64,000 nucleotides of DNA, from the NCBI GenBank assembly GCA_020073265.1, contig JAIQFN010000026.1:1-64000 (forward strand), given 5' to 3'. The DNA comes from Terriglobia bacterium. Lineage in GTDB: Bacteria > Acidobacteriota > Terriglobia > Bryobacterales > Bryobacteraceae. The notes below the pieces were generated by a model. That model was not told the DNA's origin. It worked only from the letters and a program-made list of their open reading frames with translations, and searched no databases. Shown here piece after piece: positions 1-8,800 of this stretch; positions within the stretch are counted from its first letter, which is position 1, and each line of letters starts with the position of its first letter. The translations under genes and the position numbers were made by a program.

Positions 1-16
1 GGAAATCTATCGTCCG

Positions 17-616
17 ATGTGGTTCTCTTGCTGGCAAAGCTTGGGGGCGACTACGGCTGCCGCCCCCACCCATCGTCTCGATGAGTTTCCAGCCGGCTAT
101 TCCTCGGCGAGTTGCTCTCCAGCAGTGCCCGCTTCCGCTTCACCAGCCGGGCACCAGTATGCTGTAATGTCGTCTTGCCGGTCGAGCAGTTTTCATCGAA
201 CGGCGAACTGTGTCTTAACTATTTGTCCCAGCTCAGGGGGCCACCGCAACAACCAACTAGTACAGCTTCAGGACCTCCTGCTCGAAGCCCGAGGTGCCCT
301 GGTTGACGCCCAAAGTCATATCGAGGGTCTGGAGGCTGACCGTGCCAACCGAAAGGCAATCGAAGAACTGGCAAAGCTCATGGTCTATGGGCAGACCGTC
401 TATTGGAAGCGTACGGGTAATGGCGATGAGGTAGAGTCAGATCCGTATTGTACCGTGTGCTGGGAAAAGGAGCGGCGACTCTCGCACCTCCGTCCTGGCG
501 CGACAAAGGGAACCTATCGCTGTCAAGTTGACGGTACGACGTACGCAACAAGCGAATACAATCCGAAGCCGCAGACATTACAGCCACTCCGCCGCCGCAG
601 CGACTTCCTGCTTTAG
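17..616 (+). CDS. Hypothetical protein, only C-terminal half convincing
   Basis: I do not recognise this gene with confidence. The frame is open from the window edge, so the 5' end may lie outside. From about codon 80 on it looks protein-like: a short heptad-rich helix (LQDLLLEARGALVDAQ), then a small domain with CTVCWEKE that may be half of a zinc ribbon, followed by a second possible half around YRCQVDG. The first 75 residues (Ser, Ala and Pro rich) look like non-coding translation. A frameshift or a wrong upstream start is therefore possible. Coiled-coil plus zinc-ribbon proteins of this kind are common beside phage and accessory genes, which fits the nuclease-rich neighbourhood. Confidence 0.3.
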   Translation: MWFSCWQSLGATTAAAPTHRLDEFPAGYSSASCSPAVPASASPAGHQYAVMSSCRSSSFHRTANCVLTICPSSGGHRNNQLVQLQDLLLEARGALVDAQSHIEGLEADRANRKAIEELAKLMVYGQTVYWKRTGNGDEVESDPYCTVCWEKERRLSHLRPGATKGTYRCQVDGTTYATSEYNPKPQTLQPLRRRSDFLL

Positions 617-754
617 CAGCGATACCCTGTGAGACAGACTTAAGGCTCGGGCTAGGCGGGCAGGCGTATGGGATATCTCTTGTCATTGTCGAAGCCAGCA
701 ACTGTCAGATGGCTAGATGCGTCAGAATGGCGTTCATGGCGCTGCCTTTTTCGA

Positions 755-1696
755 TCAGCGGCGCAGCACGAGCGAATCCTGTGCGCGAGAGCGCAAAGGT
801 TTCGTCGACCTACACTTCGGGTAGCTTGTGCAACCCCAGAACTCCCTTCCGTGCCACTTCACAAGACGCATAGGAGCTCCGCAGGTCTCGCAATACGGCA
901 CTTCTGCCTCCGCGAGTATGCGAAAGTCGGCGATCACTATGTTGCTCGTCACGGCGTGGCCGTTCCTGCATTGGGCGCTTGCTGGCAGAACGTCAACTGG
1001 GACCGTTGTAACTAATCCACATTCTCGACACATAACGGACGCTTCCGAGAAATCAGCTGATTCCGGGTACGCTTCGTTTACCAGAAAAGCCAGTCGACTC
1101 CAATCGTACAGCGTAATGTTGACTGCAGCGGCATACTCCTTAGCCGTACTTGTGAAGCTACCTGTCGTGACACAAAAGCCGCCGGCCGCCCCTTCTGCGT
1201 GCATTGCAGCGAACAAAATTTGAAGGTCCCTGCGGCCGACCCCCTGTGCAGGGCCATATCGCTTGCATTCGAGGAGGTACTTCTTTCCTCCTTTGCGGAG
1301 TATTGCATCTTTTCCACCGTCACGCGTGAACGGAGTTTGCTTTACCTTATAGCCAAGTCTTCGGAACAACTCAGCAACCGCATCTTCAAATTGTCGTGGA
1401 GGCATTTCCAAGTACGTGTTTGCGTTGCCGAGCCATGCTTCGGATAGTCGCTTAATCTCCCTTCCGCGGAGCTCTTTTGATGCTCGTTCGCGTTCCGCGG
1501 CGAGTTCCCATTGGTTCTGAAGGCGACGCTTTTCGGCCTCGCATTCCATGCAAGCGTGCTCGTGGGTAACACGCATACCATGGGCGCAGCGCTTCCCACG
1601 ATGCCGCCATTCCTCTAGACCCTGATTGATCGCAAAACCAACCAGTCCTACGATCCAAACAACGCAGAAAAACGCTACCGAATTCATAAAACGCAC
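755..1696 (-). CDS. Membrane-anchored Mrr-like endonuclease with topoisomerase-type zinc ribbon
   Basis: A 313-residue protein. Residues 5-24 form one hydrophobic segment. Residues 45-90 are a charged helix, and residues 98-205 are a Mrr_cat restriction-endonuclease fold: E104 in QFEDAV, D130 in DGGKD, then E143 and K145 in LECKRY, the PD-(D/E)XK core. Further on are a Cys/His pair set (C223, C226, C243, H247) and a C-terminal topoisomerase-style zinc ribbon (C269, C272, C289, C295). Mrr_cat proteins cleave DNA, often modified DNA. The single transmembrane helix would tether this one to the inner membrane with the nuclease in the cytoplasm, so it might act on incoming DNA; that role is inference. 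It has no methylase partner in view and lies alone on the minus strand. Confidence 0.8.
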   Translation of the reverse strand: MRFMNSVAFFCVVWIVGLVGFAINQGLEEWRHRGKRCAHGMRVTHEHACMECEAEKRRLQNQWELAAERERASKELRGREIKRLSEAWLGNANTYLEMPPRQFEDAVAELFRRLGYKVKQTPFTRDGGKDAILRKGGKKYLLECKRYGPAQGVGRRDLQILFAAMHAEGAAGGFCVTTGSFTSTAKEYAAAVNITLYDWSRLAFLVNEAYPESADFSEASVMCRECGLVTTVPVDVLPASAQCRNGHAVTSNIVIADFRILAEAEVPYCETCGAPMRLVKWHGREFWGCTSYPKCRSTKPLRSRAQDSLVLRR

Positions 1697-1784
1697 AACT
1701 CCAAAAACCCTACTTCTAATATTTTACGCCGCGACAACGACCGCCGTTGAAAGGTCAAACAAGCCTACTTCACTTCGACCGACT

Positions 1785-2087
1785 TCAGATAGGAACGGCT
1801 TCTCGCAGGACGCTGTCGCGAAGCAAGGGATGCAGTCCGCGCTCTGTTACGACTTCGACGTGCTTCCCAAGGAGCGCCTCCAGGTCCACAATCAGCCCTC
1901 CTGGAAACCAGGAACTGGTCACGGCGCCGACGTCGACCAGAAAATCCACGTCGCTGTCGGGCCTCGCTTCGCCCCGCGCCACCGAGCCGAAGACGCGAAC
2001 ATTCCGTGCCCCGTGCTTGGCTGCGATCTTGAGGATCTCTTCCCGTTTCAGCCGGATCAATTGAGCCGTATCCAGGACTTGGTCCAT
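1785..2087 (-). CDS. MNT-type nucleotidyltransferase (MntA-like antitoxin), solo
   Basis: A 100-residue minimal nucleotidyltransferase. The diagnostic motif GSVARGEARPDSDVDFLV is intact, with G34-S35 and the metal-binding pair D46 and D48. Members of this family usually sit directly before a HEPN ribonuclease and neutralise it by polyadenylylation (MntA-HepT). Here no HEPN gene follows: the next minus-strand gene, beginning 88 bases downstream, is the Mrr-like nuclease. It is therefore an orphan, or a partner of something non-canonical. The stretch lies antisense to a spurious upstream extension of the Uma2 frame, but the family motif settles the strand. Confidence 0.8.
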   Translation of the reverse strand: MDQVLDTAQLIRLKREEILKIAAKHGARNVRVFGSVARGEARPDSDVDFLVDVGAVTSSWFPGGLIVDLEALLGKHVEVVTERGLHPLLRDSVLREAVPI

Positions 2088-2129
2088 TTGATTCTATGTT
2101 ACAGCAGGCTCCGGGAGTATCATGAAGTC

Positions 2130-2660
2130 ATGAGTGCCCGAACGCTGCTGACTTTCGAGCAATTCGAGCAGCTCCACGACGATGGGCTGAAGCACGAACT
2201 CCTCCTGGGAGAGCACATCGTCTTGCCACCCGCCAAGTTCGACCACAACTCGCTGCTGCACAAGATCCTGCGGCTCCTGCAACCCTACATAGACAAACAC
2301 GAGCTGGGCGACGTTCGAATCGAATCCGGTTTCCAGCTGTCCTCAGATACCTGGCTGCAGCCCGATGTCAGCTTCATCCGGGACGCTCACATCCGGAAGC
2401 CCCGTCCGCGTGGATATATGGAAGGCTCTCCCGCCCTCGCCATCGAAGTCGCCTCCGAATCCAACACCGCCGCGCAGCTCGACATGAAAATGGAACAGTA
2501 TTTCGCGCACGGCGCCGAAGAAATCTGGGTCGTTTACCCGCAAACCCGGAGAATCCGGATTCATTTTCCCGACGGCTCCAGCCGCACCGCCGCAGACGAA
2601 CTCGCATCCGATCTGTTCCCCGGCTGGTCCGCCCCGCTGAGCGCGGTGTTCGAGGACTAG
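2130..2660 (+). CDS. Uma2 family PD-(D/E)XK nuclease-like protein
   Basis: A 176-residue Uma2 (DUF820) protein. I start it at the ATG at 2130 (MSARTLLTFEQF), because everything further upstream in this frame is antisense to the nucleotidyltransferase. The fold signature is present: PDVSF, then AIEVASES, then the KMEQYF helix and EEIWVVYP. These are the acidic and lysine positions expected of the restriction-endonuclease-like core. The cellular role of Uma2 proteins is largely unknown; they are abundant in cyanobacteria and acidobacteria and occur as scattered paralogues. It ends 76 bases before the next plus-strand gene and need not be part of an operon. Confidence 0.8.
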   Translation: MSARTLLTFEQFEQLHDDGLKHELLLGEHIVLPPAKFDHNSLLHKILRLLQPYIDKHELGDVRIESGFQLSSDTWLQPDVSFIRDAHIRKPRPRGYMEGSPALAIEVASESNTAAQLDMKMEQYFAHGAEEIWVVYPQTRRIRIHFPDGSSRTAADELASDLFPGWSAPLSAVFED

Positions 2661-2736
2661 GCCACTTCGCAGTACCATAATAGATTGGTTCCGCGGGCGC
2701 TCCGGCATGGAAGCGCTCGCTGTGAAGGAGGGCACC

Positions 2737-4284
2737 ATGAAGTCCATTCGTCACGCCATCGCCGCCGCTGCTCTGGCATTGTTCGCCGCGCCGGCATTTC
2801 CGCAAGCGCTGCCTAATCTCGCGCTCGCACGCCTCGGCTACACCGTTCGGAAACGCACCGTGAATCCCCAGGGCGAGCTGAAACAGAAAATCGACGCCAA
2901 CGACCAGGCCCTGGCCGAAGCCACGCAGAAGGGCCAGATCGGCGAGGTCCGCCGCCTGATCGCAAAAGGCATGGCGCTGCTCAACGGCAACGACTGGACC
3001 GGCGCGCTCGACTTCGCCAATTCGCTCGCGCTGCGCTCCGATCACACCTTCGTCGATTCCTCGCGCCCGTACACCGTGCGGATCGAACAGATCTACAGTC
3101 CGGCCATCGATCTCCCAGCCTCGCTGCGCGCCAAGGTTTCGCTCGAGAAGCCGCGTACTCCGCCCAATGGCCGCGGCGGCAATGGCGCGGCTGCTCAGCC
3201 GCCCGAGTTCGTGAAGGATCTGGGCACGCACGACGAAGTGAGCCGCGACCTGCGCGAGTCGCCCTACCTCATGCATCTCGATCTCGCCAACGTCCCCGAC
3301 GGGAACTATCAGATCCGCGCCGAGGTCTTCGACGGCGAACGCTCGCTCGGATCGTGCAGCCTGCGCATCGTGGCGGAAAAAGGTCTGGACGCGTCGCTCC
3401 AGCGCCTGGAAACCGAAGCCGCCCTCGCGCCCGAGTCGGTGAAAGCCGACGTCGCCTATCCGCTGGATTACGTCCGCAAGGTGAATCTCGGCCTGATCGA
3501 TCGCGGCGCCTTCGACGTCGCCAAGGAAATCGCCACCGCCGAAGAAACGCTGTCCGCCGCCCAGGGAGGCAAAGATCCGTTCGCCGGACGCACCGGCGAC
3601 TTCAAGCGCCACTACTATCTGAAGGACGCCGGCGAGATCATGCCCTATCGCCTCTACATCCCGCCGTCCTACAATGGCTCGCGCGCGTATCCGATGGTGC
3701 TGGCGCTGCACGGCCTGGGAGGCACCGAAGACGGCTTCTTCGGACCCAACTACCGCGCGCTCGACGAAGCCGAGAAGCGCGGCTACATCCTGGTGGCTCC
3801 GCTCGGCTATCGCATCGACGGCGGCTACGGCGGACGCGGCGCCGTCCACACCCGGAGCCAGCAGTTCAGCGAGCAGGACGTCATGGAAGTGCTGCGGCTG
3901 GTCCGCGAGCGCTACAAGATCGATGACAACCGCATCTACCTGCTGGGACACTCGATGGGCGCCATCGGCACCTGGCTGCTCGGCCCGAAGTATCCGAACA
4001 TCTGGGCCGTGCTCGCGCCCATCTCCGGCGCGGGCGATCCGGCCAGCGTCGAGAAGACCCGCGACATCCCGGAGATCGTGGTCCATGGCGACGCCGACAA
4101 CGTCGTGCCGGTGAATTCCTCGCGCGTCATGGTGGCGGCGATGAAGAAGCTGGGCGTCGAGGTGAAGTACATCGAAGTGCCCGGCGGAAGCCACGGCGAC
4201 GTAGCCGCTCCCAACATGAGCGCCATTTTCGATTTCTTCGACGCGCACCGCAAAGGCGTCAAATCGACCGCGTCAGCTCGGTAG
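2737..4284 (+). CDS. Secreted alpha/beta hydrolase (esterase/PHB-depolymerase-like)
   Basis: A 515-residue exported hydrolase. The start at 2737 is chosen because AAGGAGG lies 5 bases upstream and the protein then begins with a clean signal peptide (MKSIRHAIAAAALALFAAPAFPQA). Residues 30-270 are an all-purpose N-terminal region. The C-terminal 250 residues are an alpha/beta-hydrolase: oxyanion region LHGLGGTEDGFFG, nucleophile S406 in GHSMGAIG, an acid in HGDADNVVPV and the histidine in GGSHGD. The layout matches prolyl-oligopeptidase-like or feruloyl-esterase/PHB-depolymerase-type secreted enzymes. Substrate cannot be told. A hairpin repeat element follows its stop codon. Confidence 0.85.
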   Translation: MKSIRHAIAAAALALFAAPAFPQALPNLALARLGYTVRKRTVNPQGELKQKIDANDQALAEATQKGQIGEVRRLIAKGMALLNGNDWTGALDFANSLALRSDHTFVDSSRPYTVRIEQIYSPAIDLPASLRAKVSLEKPRTPPNGRGGNGAAAQPPEFVKDLGTHDEVSRDLRESPYLMHLDLANVPDGNYQIRAEVFDGERSLGSCSLRIVAEKGLDASLQRLETEAALAPESVKADVAYPLDYVRKVNLGLIDRGAFDVAKEIATAEETLSAAQGGKDPFAGRTGDFKRHYYLKDAGEIMPYRLYIPPSYNGSRAYPMVLALHGLGGTEDGFFGPNYRALDEAEKRGYILVAPLGYRIDGGYGGRGAVHTRSQQFSEQDVMEVLRLVRERYKIDDNRIYLLGHSMGAIGTWLLGPKYPNIWAVLAPISGAGDPASVEKTRDIPEIVVHGDADNVVPVNSSRVMVAAMKKLGVEVKYIEVPGGSHGDVAAPNMSAIFDFFDAHRKGVKSTASAR

Positions 4285-4291
4285 GCATCAT

Positions 4292-4339
4292 AGCGTCCCC
4301 ATGAGTGGGGACGCTGCACGCACGAGTGCGTGCGCCACG
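4292..4339. repeat. Modular hairpin repeat, copy 1
   Basis: Two adjacent hairpins. The first has 9-bp arms AGCGTCCCC / GGGGACGCT around ATGAGT. The second is GCACGCACGAGTGCGTGC, 8-bp arms around GA, followed by GCCACG. The second unit is identical, in inverse orientation, to units at 15849-15866 and (same orientation) at 53140-53157. It sits between two converging genes and may double as a transcription terminator. Confidence 0.8.
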
Positions 4340-4340
4340 G

Positions 4341-5105
4341 CTACTGCGCCCTCGCCGCCAACCGCCGCGCAATGGTGTCGTAAACCGACGGATTGAACGC
4401 CAGCCCGATATGCGTCCCCGGCACTTCGACATCCCTGGCCGGGTCATCGGTGATGCAGTACTGCCAGTCCACCACGCCGTCGCTCTTGGTGTAAATCGCG
4501 GTCTGGCGGATCGAATCAGGCAAATCGCGCCGCAACGAATCCAGGAAATTGCAGGTGCAGCGCCCGGTGTAGCAATCCGGCAGCACTCCCGGCCCGTGCG
4601 TATTCAGAATCCGATCGCGAACGATCTCCGCCGCCCGCAGCACCCGCGAATGCACCACCGTGCCGCGAAACGGCGACCCCATCGTGATCACGGACGCAAT
4701 GTCGTTGGGCCTCTGCGCCGCCGCCGATCGCGCGATGATCCCGCCCAGGCTATGACCGATCACGTGCACCGGGCGGCCAGTTTCGCCGCACGCCTGATCG
4801 ATGGTGTCGTTCAGCCGCCGCTTGATCAGCAGATTCGGACACTCGGCGTTCAGTCCGATCCCGGAAAAATAGGCGTGGTAACCGATGCGCCGCAGCCACG
4901 CGTACATCTCCATCAGATAAAGATCGGTGCCGAGAAAACCGGGGATCACCACCACGCCCGAGCCGTCGCCGCGCGGCACGCCCATTCCGTAATATGCCGG
5001 CGTGGCCCGCAGCAGCAGCACCTCGACGCCGAACAGCGCTTCCTGCCACATGGAAATGGGCGCTGCTGACTGATCTGAGCGAATCTGGTAGCGCCTCTCG
5101 GCCAT
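4341..5105 (-). CDS. Alpha/beta-fold lipase/esterase
   Basis: A 254-residue intracellular lipase-like protein, started at the ATG at 5105 (MAERRYQIRSDQ). The upstream frame continues but is antisense-like and unneeded. Features are the oxyanion region VVVIPGFLGTD, nucleophile S119 in GHSLGG, an acid in KSDGVVDW and a histidine in PGTHIGLAFN. A cysteine cluster CYTGRCTCNF at about residue 170 could form a disulfide or bind metal. It shares fold and orientation with the lipase ending 83 bases upstream and probably belongs to the same minus-strand transcript as the wax-ester synthase. No signal peptide is evident, so a role in mobilising stored neutral lipid is plausible but inferred. Confidence 0.8.
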   Translation of the reverse strand: MAERRYQIRSDQSAAPISMWQEALFGVEVLLLRATPAYYGMGVPRGDGSGVVVIPGFLGTDLYLMEMYAWLRRIGYHAYFSGIGLNAECPNLLIKRRLNDTIDQACGETGRPVHVIGHSLGGIIARSAAAQRPNDIASVITMGSPFRGTVVHSRVLRAAEIVRDRILNTHGPGVLPDCYTGRCTCNFLDSLRRDLPDSIRQTAIYTKSDGVVDWQYCITDDPARDVEVPGTHIGLAFNPSVYDTIARRLAARAQ

Positions 5106-5188
5106 TAGTCTCGTCGTGGAGCTCAATCCTTTGTACACCCTGAACCACGTCCTTGTAAAGCCGTTAACAGGGTGCCTGGTCTCAGTAC

Positions 5189-5986
5189 TCAGGGCGCTCG
5201 CTGAGCCAGCGCCGGGAACGATCCCGAAGTGGACACGCCCAGTGCCCGCTCCACCACCCTCACGATCGCACCCAGGTGATCGAAGCGCGGCCGCGACCTG
5301 GTGTGATCGAGATCGTAGCCCACTTCGGCGAGATGATCGGCCGGCCAAGGCGGCTCGGCCAGATGGTTGTCCGGCCACTGCGCGGAAGCCACGGAAACCA
5401 AGCCATCGTTCTGCCGTTCGTCAGCCGTCGCGCCCGCATGTTCAATCAGCCAGCCGCCTGGACGGAGCGCCGCCGAGTGTGGACCACATCCCGCATAGGC
5501 AAAGTATGTGACTCGATCGCAATCCAGGCACTGCTGGTTAAAGGTCATCGCGGAGCCGGTGGTAAGGCCGCCGAGCCCGCCGGTTGGAAGCCCGAGCCGC
5601 GCGATCGCGTCCTTGACGATGCCGTACACCAGACGCTGCGGACCGATCGGAGTCGGCCCGGCCAGAACATCGGCCACCGGGCTGCCGCGATGCGGAGTGG
5701 CGATGGTGGAAAGCGTCGCGACGCGGCCACTCAGGTTGCGCAGATTATTCGAGATGAGGAAGCGGGCATCCAGGCCGCCCATGCTGTGAGCGATGACATC
5801 GATGCGCCCGGTCGGGAACGCGGCTTCGATCTGTTCGGCAAGCTGGCTCGCTCGCACTGCCACGCTGCCGGTCACGTCCACGCGCGGGAACAGCGCTCCC
5901 GGATACTGCTGGGCGACGCCTCGAAAGTAGTCCAGCCCCTTGAGTCTCTGCGGGATCAGAAAACCGCTGGCGAATACAAGATTCAT
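5189..5986 (-). CDS. Triacylglycerol lipase-like alpha/beta hydrolase
   Basis: A 265-residue lipase. It starts immediately with strand beta-1 (MNLVFASGFLIPQR), so it is probably cytoplasmic. Motifs are nucleophile S68 in AHSMGGLDAR, then TIATPHRGSP, typical of bacterial lipases of the LipA/EstA type, then NDGLVSVASAQW containing the likely acid, and DHLAEVGYDLDH containing the histidine. It starts 37 bases after the wax-ester synthase gene, and the second lipase begins 83 bases further on. The three genes make a probable operon pairing synthesis and hydrolysis of neutral lipids. Confidence 0.85.
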   Translation of the reverse strand: MNLVFASGFLIPQRLKGLDYFRGVAQQYPGALFPRVDVTGSVAVRASQLAEQIEAAFPTGRIDVIAHSMGGLDARFLISNNLRNLSGRVATLSTIATPHRGSPVADVLAGPTPIGPQRLVYGIVKDAIARLGLPTGGLGGLTTGSAMTFNQQCLDCDRVTYFAYAGCGPHSAALRPGGWLIEHAGATADERQNDGLVSVASAQWPDNHLAEPPWPADHLAEVGYDLDHTRSRPRFDHLGAIVRVVERALGVSTSGSFPALAQRAP

Positions 5987-6023
5987 GCTGCTTCCTCCTC
6001 GCGGCCGCCAGGCGGCGGTCTCA

Positions 6024-7697
6024 TCAGTTTGCGCCCGGCGCCGCGCTCACCGGAATCGCGGGTTCATGCACCACCTCAGGCCCGGCTCCGTTGAGCGCCG
6101 GCGCTTCCAGTTCGATTCCCAGGACCGGTTGCTCGATTCCCACGAAGGGCTGCTCAGTTTCCACACTGGCCTGTGCATGTTCCACGCTGGGTTGCTCGAT
6201 TCTAGCGCCGGCCTGCTCGGCCATGGCAGGCGCCTCCTGGACCGCGGCCGGCCGAACCGCACGCGCCGGTCTTGGACGCCTGTGTGCCTTCGCAACGCCC
6301 ACGCCAGCCGCCTGGCGCAATTCCTGGAGAGCTTGATCCAGAAAGCGCTTCAGGCGATCGATATCCGGCACCACCGCAGCGTCGCCCGTCAGGCCGAAAT
6401 ACAGCTTGTGATTGTAACTTTGAATCGCGCAGCCCAACCCCATCTCGTTGCCGATCGGCACGTAAGGATAATACGTCAGCATCTCGCGTCCCAGCACGTA
6501 CAGCGGAGCCTGCGGCCCCGGCACGTTAGTGCAAACCAGATTGAAGGGCGGAACGGGCAGCAGGCTAGTGAGCGGATCGAGCAGCGCCTGCAGCGGCGCG
6601 GGCGTCGCTCCCACCCAGGTGGCCAGCAGATGGATCAGATCGGCCACGCGCGCCGTCTTCAATGCCTCGGTTCTTTGGCGGATGGCATCCAGCAACTTCA
6701 CCGGATCGCGCAGGTCCAAAGGAACGCTGACCGGAAGCATGGAAACGCGATTCCCCAGGCCGTTGGGCTCGCCTTCCCGCCGCAGGTTCACCGGAACCAT
6801 GAGCCGCAGCAGGCGATTCTTCACCGGCGCTCCGTGCAGTTCCGCGTAGCGCCGCACCGCGGAGGTGACCACCGTCAGCACTACATCGTTGAGCGTCCCT
6901 CCGCAGGCTTCCCGGACCTTTTTGACTTCCGGAATCGAGAATTCGCTCCAGGCTACTTTGCGCGGCCCGAGACACGCTTGATTGAACGGCAATCGCTCCA
7001 CCGGCGCCAGCAGCTCCGGCACCAGGCGCAGCAATTGATCCAGTCCCCGCAGCGCCTGATCGCTCATCAGCGACTGCACGATGTTCAGCGTGGCCGCCTG
7101 CGCCGACAGCATGCGCTCCACCATTTCCGAGTACGAGGTAGCCAGAGCATCCACCAGCGACGCGCTTGGACCGGGCAGGGGAGGCGCATGGTAGCGGTTC
7201 TTATGTCCGCTCTGCGGCTGCAGCGTCGGATCCAGCAGCACATTCAACAGCCCCACGCCCGACACGCCGTCCACCAGGCAATGATGCACTCTGGAAATCA
7301 GAACGCTCCGGCCGCCGCTCAGCCCGTCCACAATCGTCATGTCCCAGAGCGGTCTCGAGCGGTCCATCATCTGGGTGAACAGCCGGCCGGCGAAGTTGCG
7401 AAGCTCCGCGTCGGTGCCGCGCTTGAGCTGCGCGTGATGCACGTGATTGGAAATGTCGAAATCCGGGTCGGGCTCCCAGGTCGGATGCCCGACGTTCAGC
7501 GGCGGCGCCACGATCCGCTGGCGATAGCGGGGGATCAGCGGAAGCCGCGATTCGATGAACTCCCGGCACGCTTCGAACGGGATCGGGCCGTCGAAAACCG
7601 ACACGCTCCCGATGTGCAGCGGCATTTCTTTTCGTTCCAGATAAAGGAAAACGGCGTCTTCCGACGCCAACCGATCGCCCGGATACACACGTGCCAT
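6024..7697 (-). CDS. Wax-ester synthase/diacylglycerol acyltransferase (WS/DGAT)
   Basis: A 557-residue enzyme joining acyl-CoA to fatty alcohol or diacylglycerol to make storage wax esters or triacylglycerol. Start 7697 is supported by GGAGG 8 bases upstream and by the family N-terminus MARVYPGDRLASEDAVFLYL. The catalytic HHxxxDG motif is H138-H139-CLV-D143-G144. PLWDM and the C-terminal NVPGP region are also present. After about residue 455 comes a low-complexity tail unusual for the family, with Ala/Arg-rich and then degenerate IEQP-type repeats (EQPSVE, EQPFVGIEQPVLGIE). The tail could act in droplet targeting; that is a guess. Confidence 0.93.
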   Translation of the reverse strand: MARVYPGDRLASEDAVFLYLERKEMPLHIGSVSVFDGPIPFEACREFIESRLPLIPRYRQRIVAPPLNVGHPTWEPDPDFDISNHVHHAQLKRGTDAELRNFAGRLFTQMMDRSRPLWDMTIVDGLSGGRSVLISRVHHCLVDGVSGVGLLNVLLDPTLQPQSGHKNRYHAPPLPGPSASLVDALATSYSEMVERMLSAQAATLNIVQSLMSDQALRGLDQLLRLVPELLAPVERLPFNQACLGPRKVAWSEFSIPEVKKVREACGGTLNDVVLTVVTSAVRRYAELHGAPVKNRLLRLMVPVNLRREGEPNGLGNRVSMLPVSVPLDLRDPVKLLDAIRQRTEALKTARVADLIHLLATWVGATPAPLQALLDPLTSLLPVPPFNLVCTNVPGPQAPLYVLGREMLTYYPYVPIGNEMGLGCAIQSYNHKLYFGLTGDAAVVPDIDRLKRFLDQALQELRQAAGVGVAKAHRRPRPARAVRPAAVQEAPAMAEQAGARIEQPSVEHAQASVETEQPFVGIEQPVLGIELEAPALNGAGPEVVHEPAIPVSAAPGAN

Positions 7698-7863
7698 AAC
7701 ACCAACCTCCGCGTTCCTGGTAAGAGATGCACGTGACGTGCCGCCGGGCAAGCTAGCGGCACGCACGTGCTTTGCGGGTTGAATCAACGCTTAGACTCCA
7801 GCCTCATTTTCCCGATGAGCTAAGTCGAGTGACTTTGGGTGAGCGTCTTGCCCCAGCGGCTCC

Positions 7864-8787
7864 TCAGTGCACGTGCACCCGGCGGCTGGCCGGACGCGCT
7901 TTGGCGTGCACCACCGGATGAGCTGCCGCATGAAGGGGCGCGGCCGGACGCGGTCGCGTCATGACATCCAGGAGCGCCTTCTGCGCCGCCACGAAGCTTT
8001 CCACTCCCTGGCGCGTCAGATCCGCGAGGTTCGTGCCCGGAACGGGCGTGAACAAACCCATGGCCCGTCCGGCGACTTTCGTGTTCGCACGAATTTGCTC
8101 GCCGGCCGTATCGAGCAGCCGTTTCTGCGCGTCAATGAATGCGTCCACGCTTTCGCGCGCCAGTTCCGCCAGCTCGGTGGGCTTCTCCGCCTTCGCGGTT
8201 CCAACGCGCGGCTTGGCCGCTTTGGCGGCTTCCTCGGCCACTACGTCCAGAAACTTCTTCTGCGCTGCGACGAAATTCTCCATGCCTTCGCGCGCCAGCT
8301 CCGCCAGCCCCTCGCCGGTGAACGTCTTGCCGGTCTTGGCGGACTCCACCCAGGCGCCGGTCTGCTTGGCGGCCACGTCCAGGAAGTGCCTCTGGAGATC
8401 GATGAAGGTGTCCACGCTGCGGCGCAGCAGGTCGCTCATGGCGGCCGCCGGCGCCGAAATGCCCACCCGTTCCTTGACGCCCGACAGAACGATGTCGTTC
8501 TGCTTCTTGGCCAGATCCAGGAGAATCTTTTGCGCTGCAATAAAATTGGTCATGCCTTCGCCCGCCATTTCGGTCAGGGCGTTGGCCGCCGTGGGTCGCA
8601 TGGCCGTGAACCTTTCGCGGATCGTGTTCATCGCCATGGCGTTCTGCCGCATCACCAGATCCAGCAGAATCCGTTGGGTGGCGAAGAAGGTTTCGGTGCC
8701 TTGCTGGACCCATTCGGTAAATAAGGAAATCGGAGTAACAGCCCGGGCGGTTGCCTCGGGAAGCTCCGTCTTAACATTGCTTTTCAT
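7864..8787 (-). CDS. Phasin-like granule protein with six internal repeats
   Basis: A 307-residue protein started at 8787, with GGAGG 6 bases upstream. It consists almost wholly of six copies of an amphipathic module of about 27 residues spaced 44-48 residues apart: residues 23-49, 71-97, 118-144, 162-188, 206-232 and 254-280. The consensus is L-x-E-L-A-R-x-G-x-x-x-F-I/V-A-A-Q-K-x-L-L-D. That hydrophobic/charged pattern with FVAAQKKFLD recalls phasins, the proteins that coat polyhydroxyalkanoate granules. The divergent neighbour is a PhaR-type regulator and the gene downstream is a WS/DGAT, so a coat for PHA or neutral-lipid inclusions is likely. The C-terminus is Ala, His and Arg rich. Confidence 0.7.
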   Translation of the reverse strand: MKSNVKTELPEATARAVTPISLFTEWVQQGTETFFATQRILLDLVMRQNAMAMNTIRERFTAMRPTAANALTEMAGEGMTNFIAAQKILLDLAKKQNDIVLSGVKERVGISAPAAAMSDLLRRSVDTFIDLQRHFLDVAAKQTGAWVESAKTGKTFTGEGLAELAREGMENFVAAQKKFLDVVAEEAAKAAKPRVGTAKAEKPTELAELARESVDAFIDAQKRLLDTAGEQIRANTKVAGRAMGLFTPVPGTNLADLTRQGVESFVAAQKALLDVMTRPRPAAPLHAAAHPVVHAKARPASRRVHVH

Positions 8788-8800
8788 AACATCCTCCAGA

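Noticed and set aside
2374-4248. A 624-codon open frame on the minus strand
   Set aside because: It is antisense to the hydrolase gene, whose signal peptide, ribosome-binding site and triad are clear. GC-rich codon bias opens such shadow frames.
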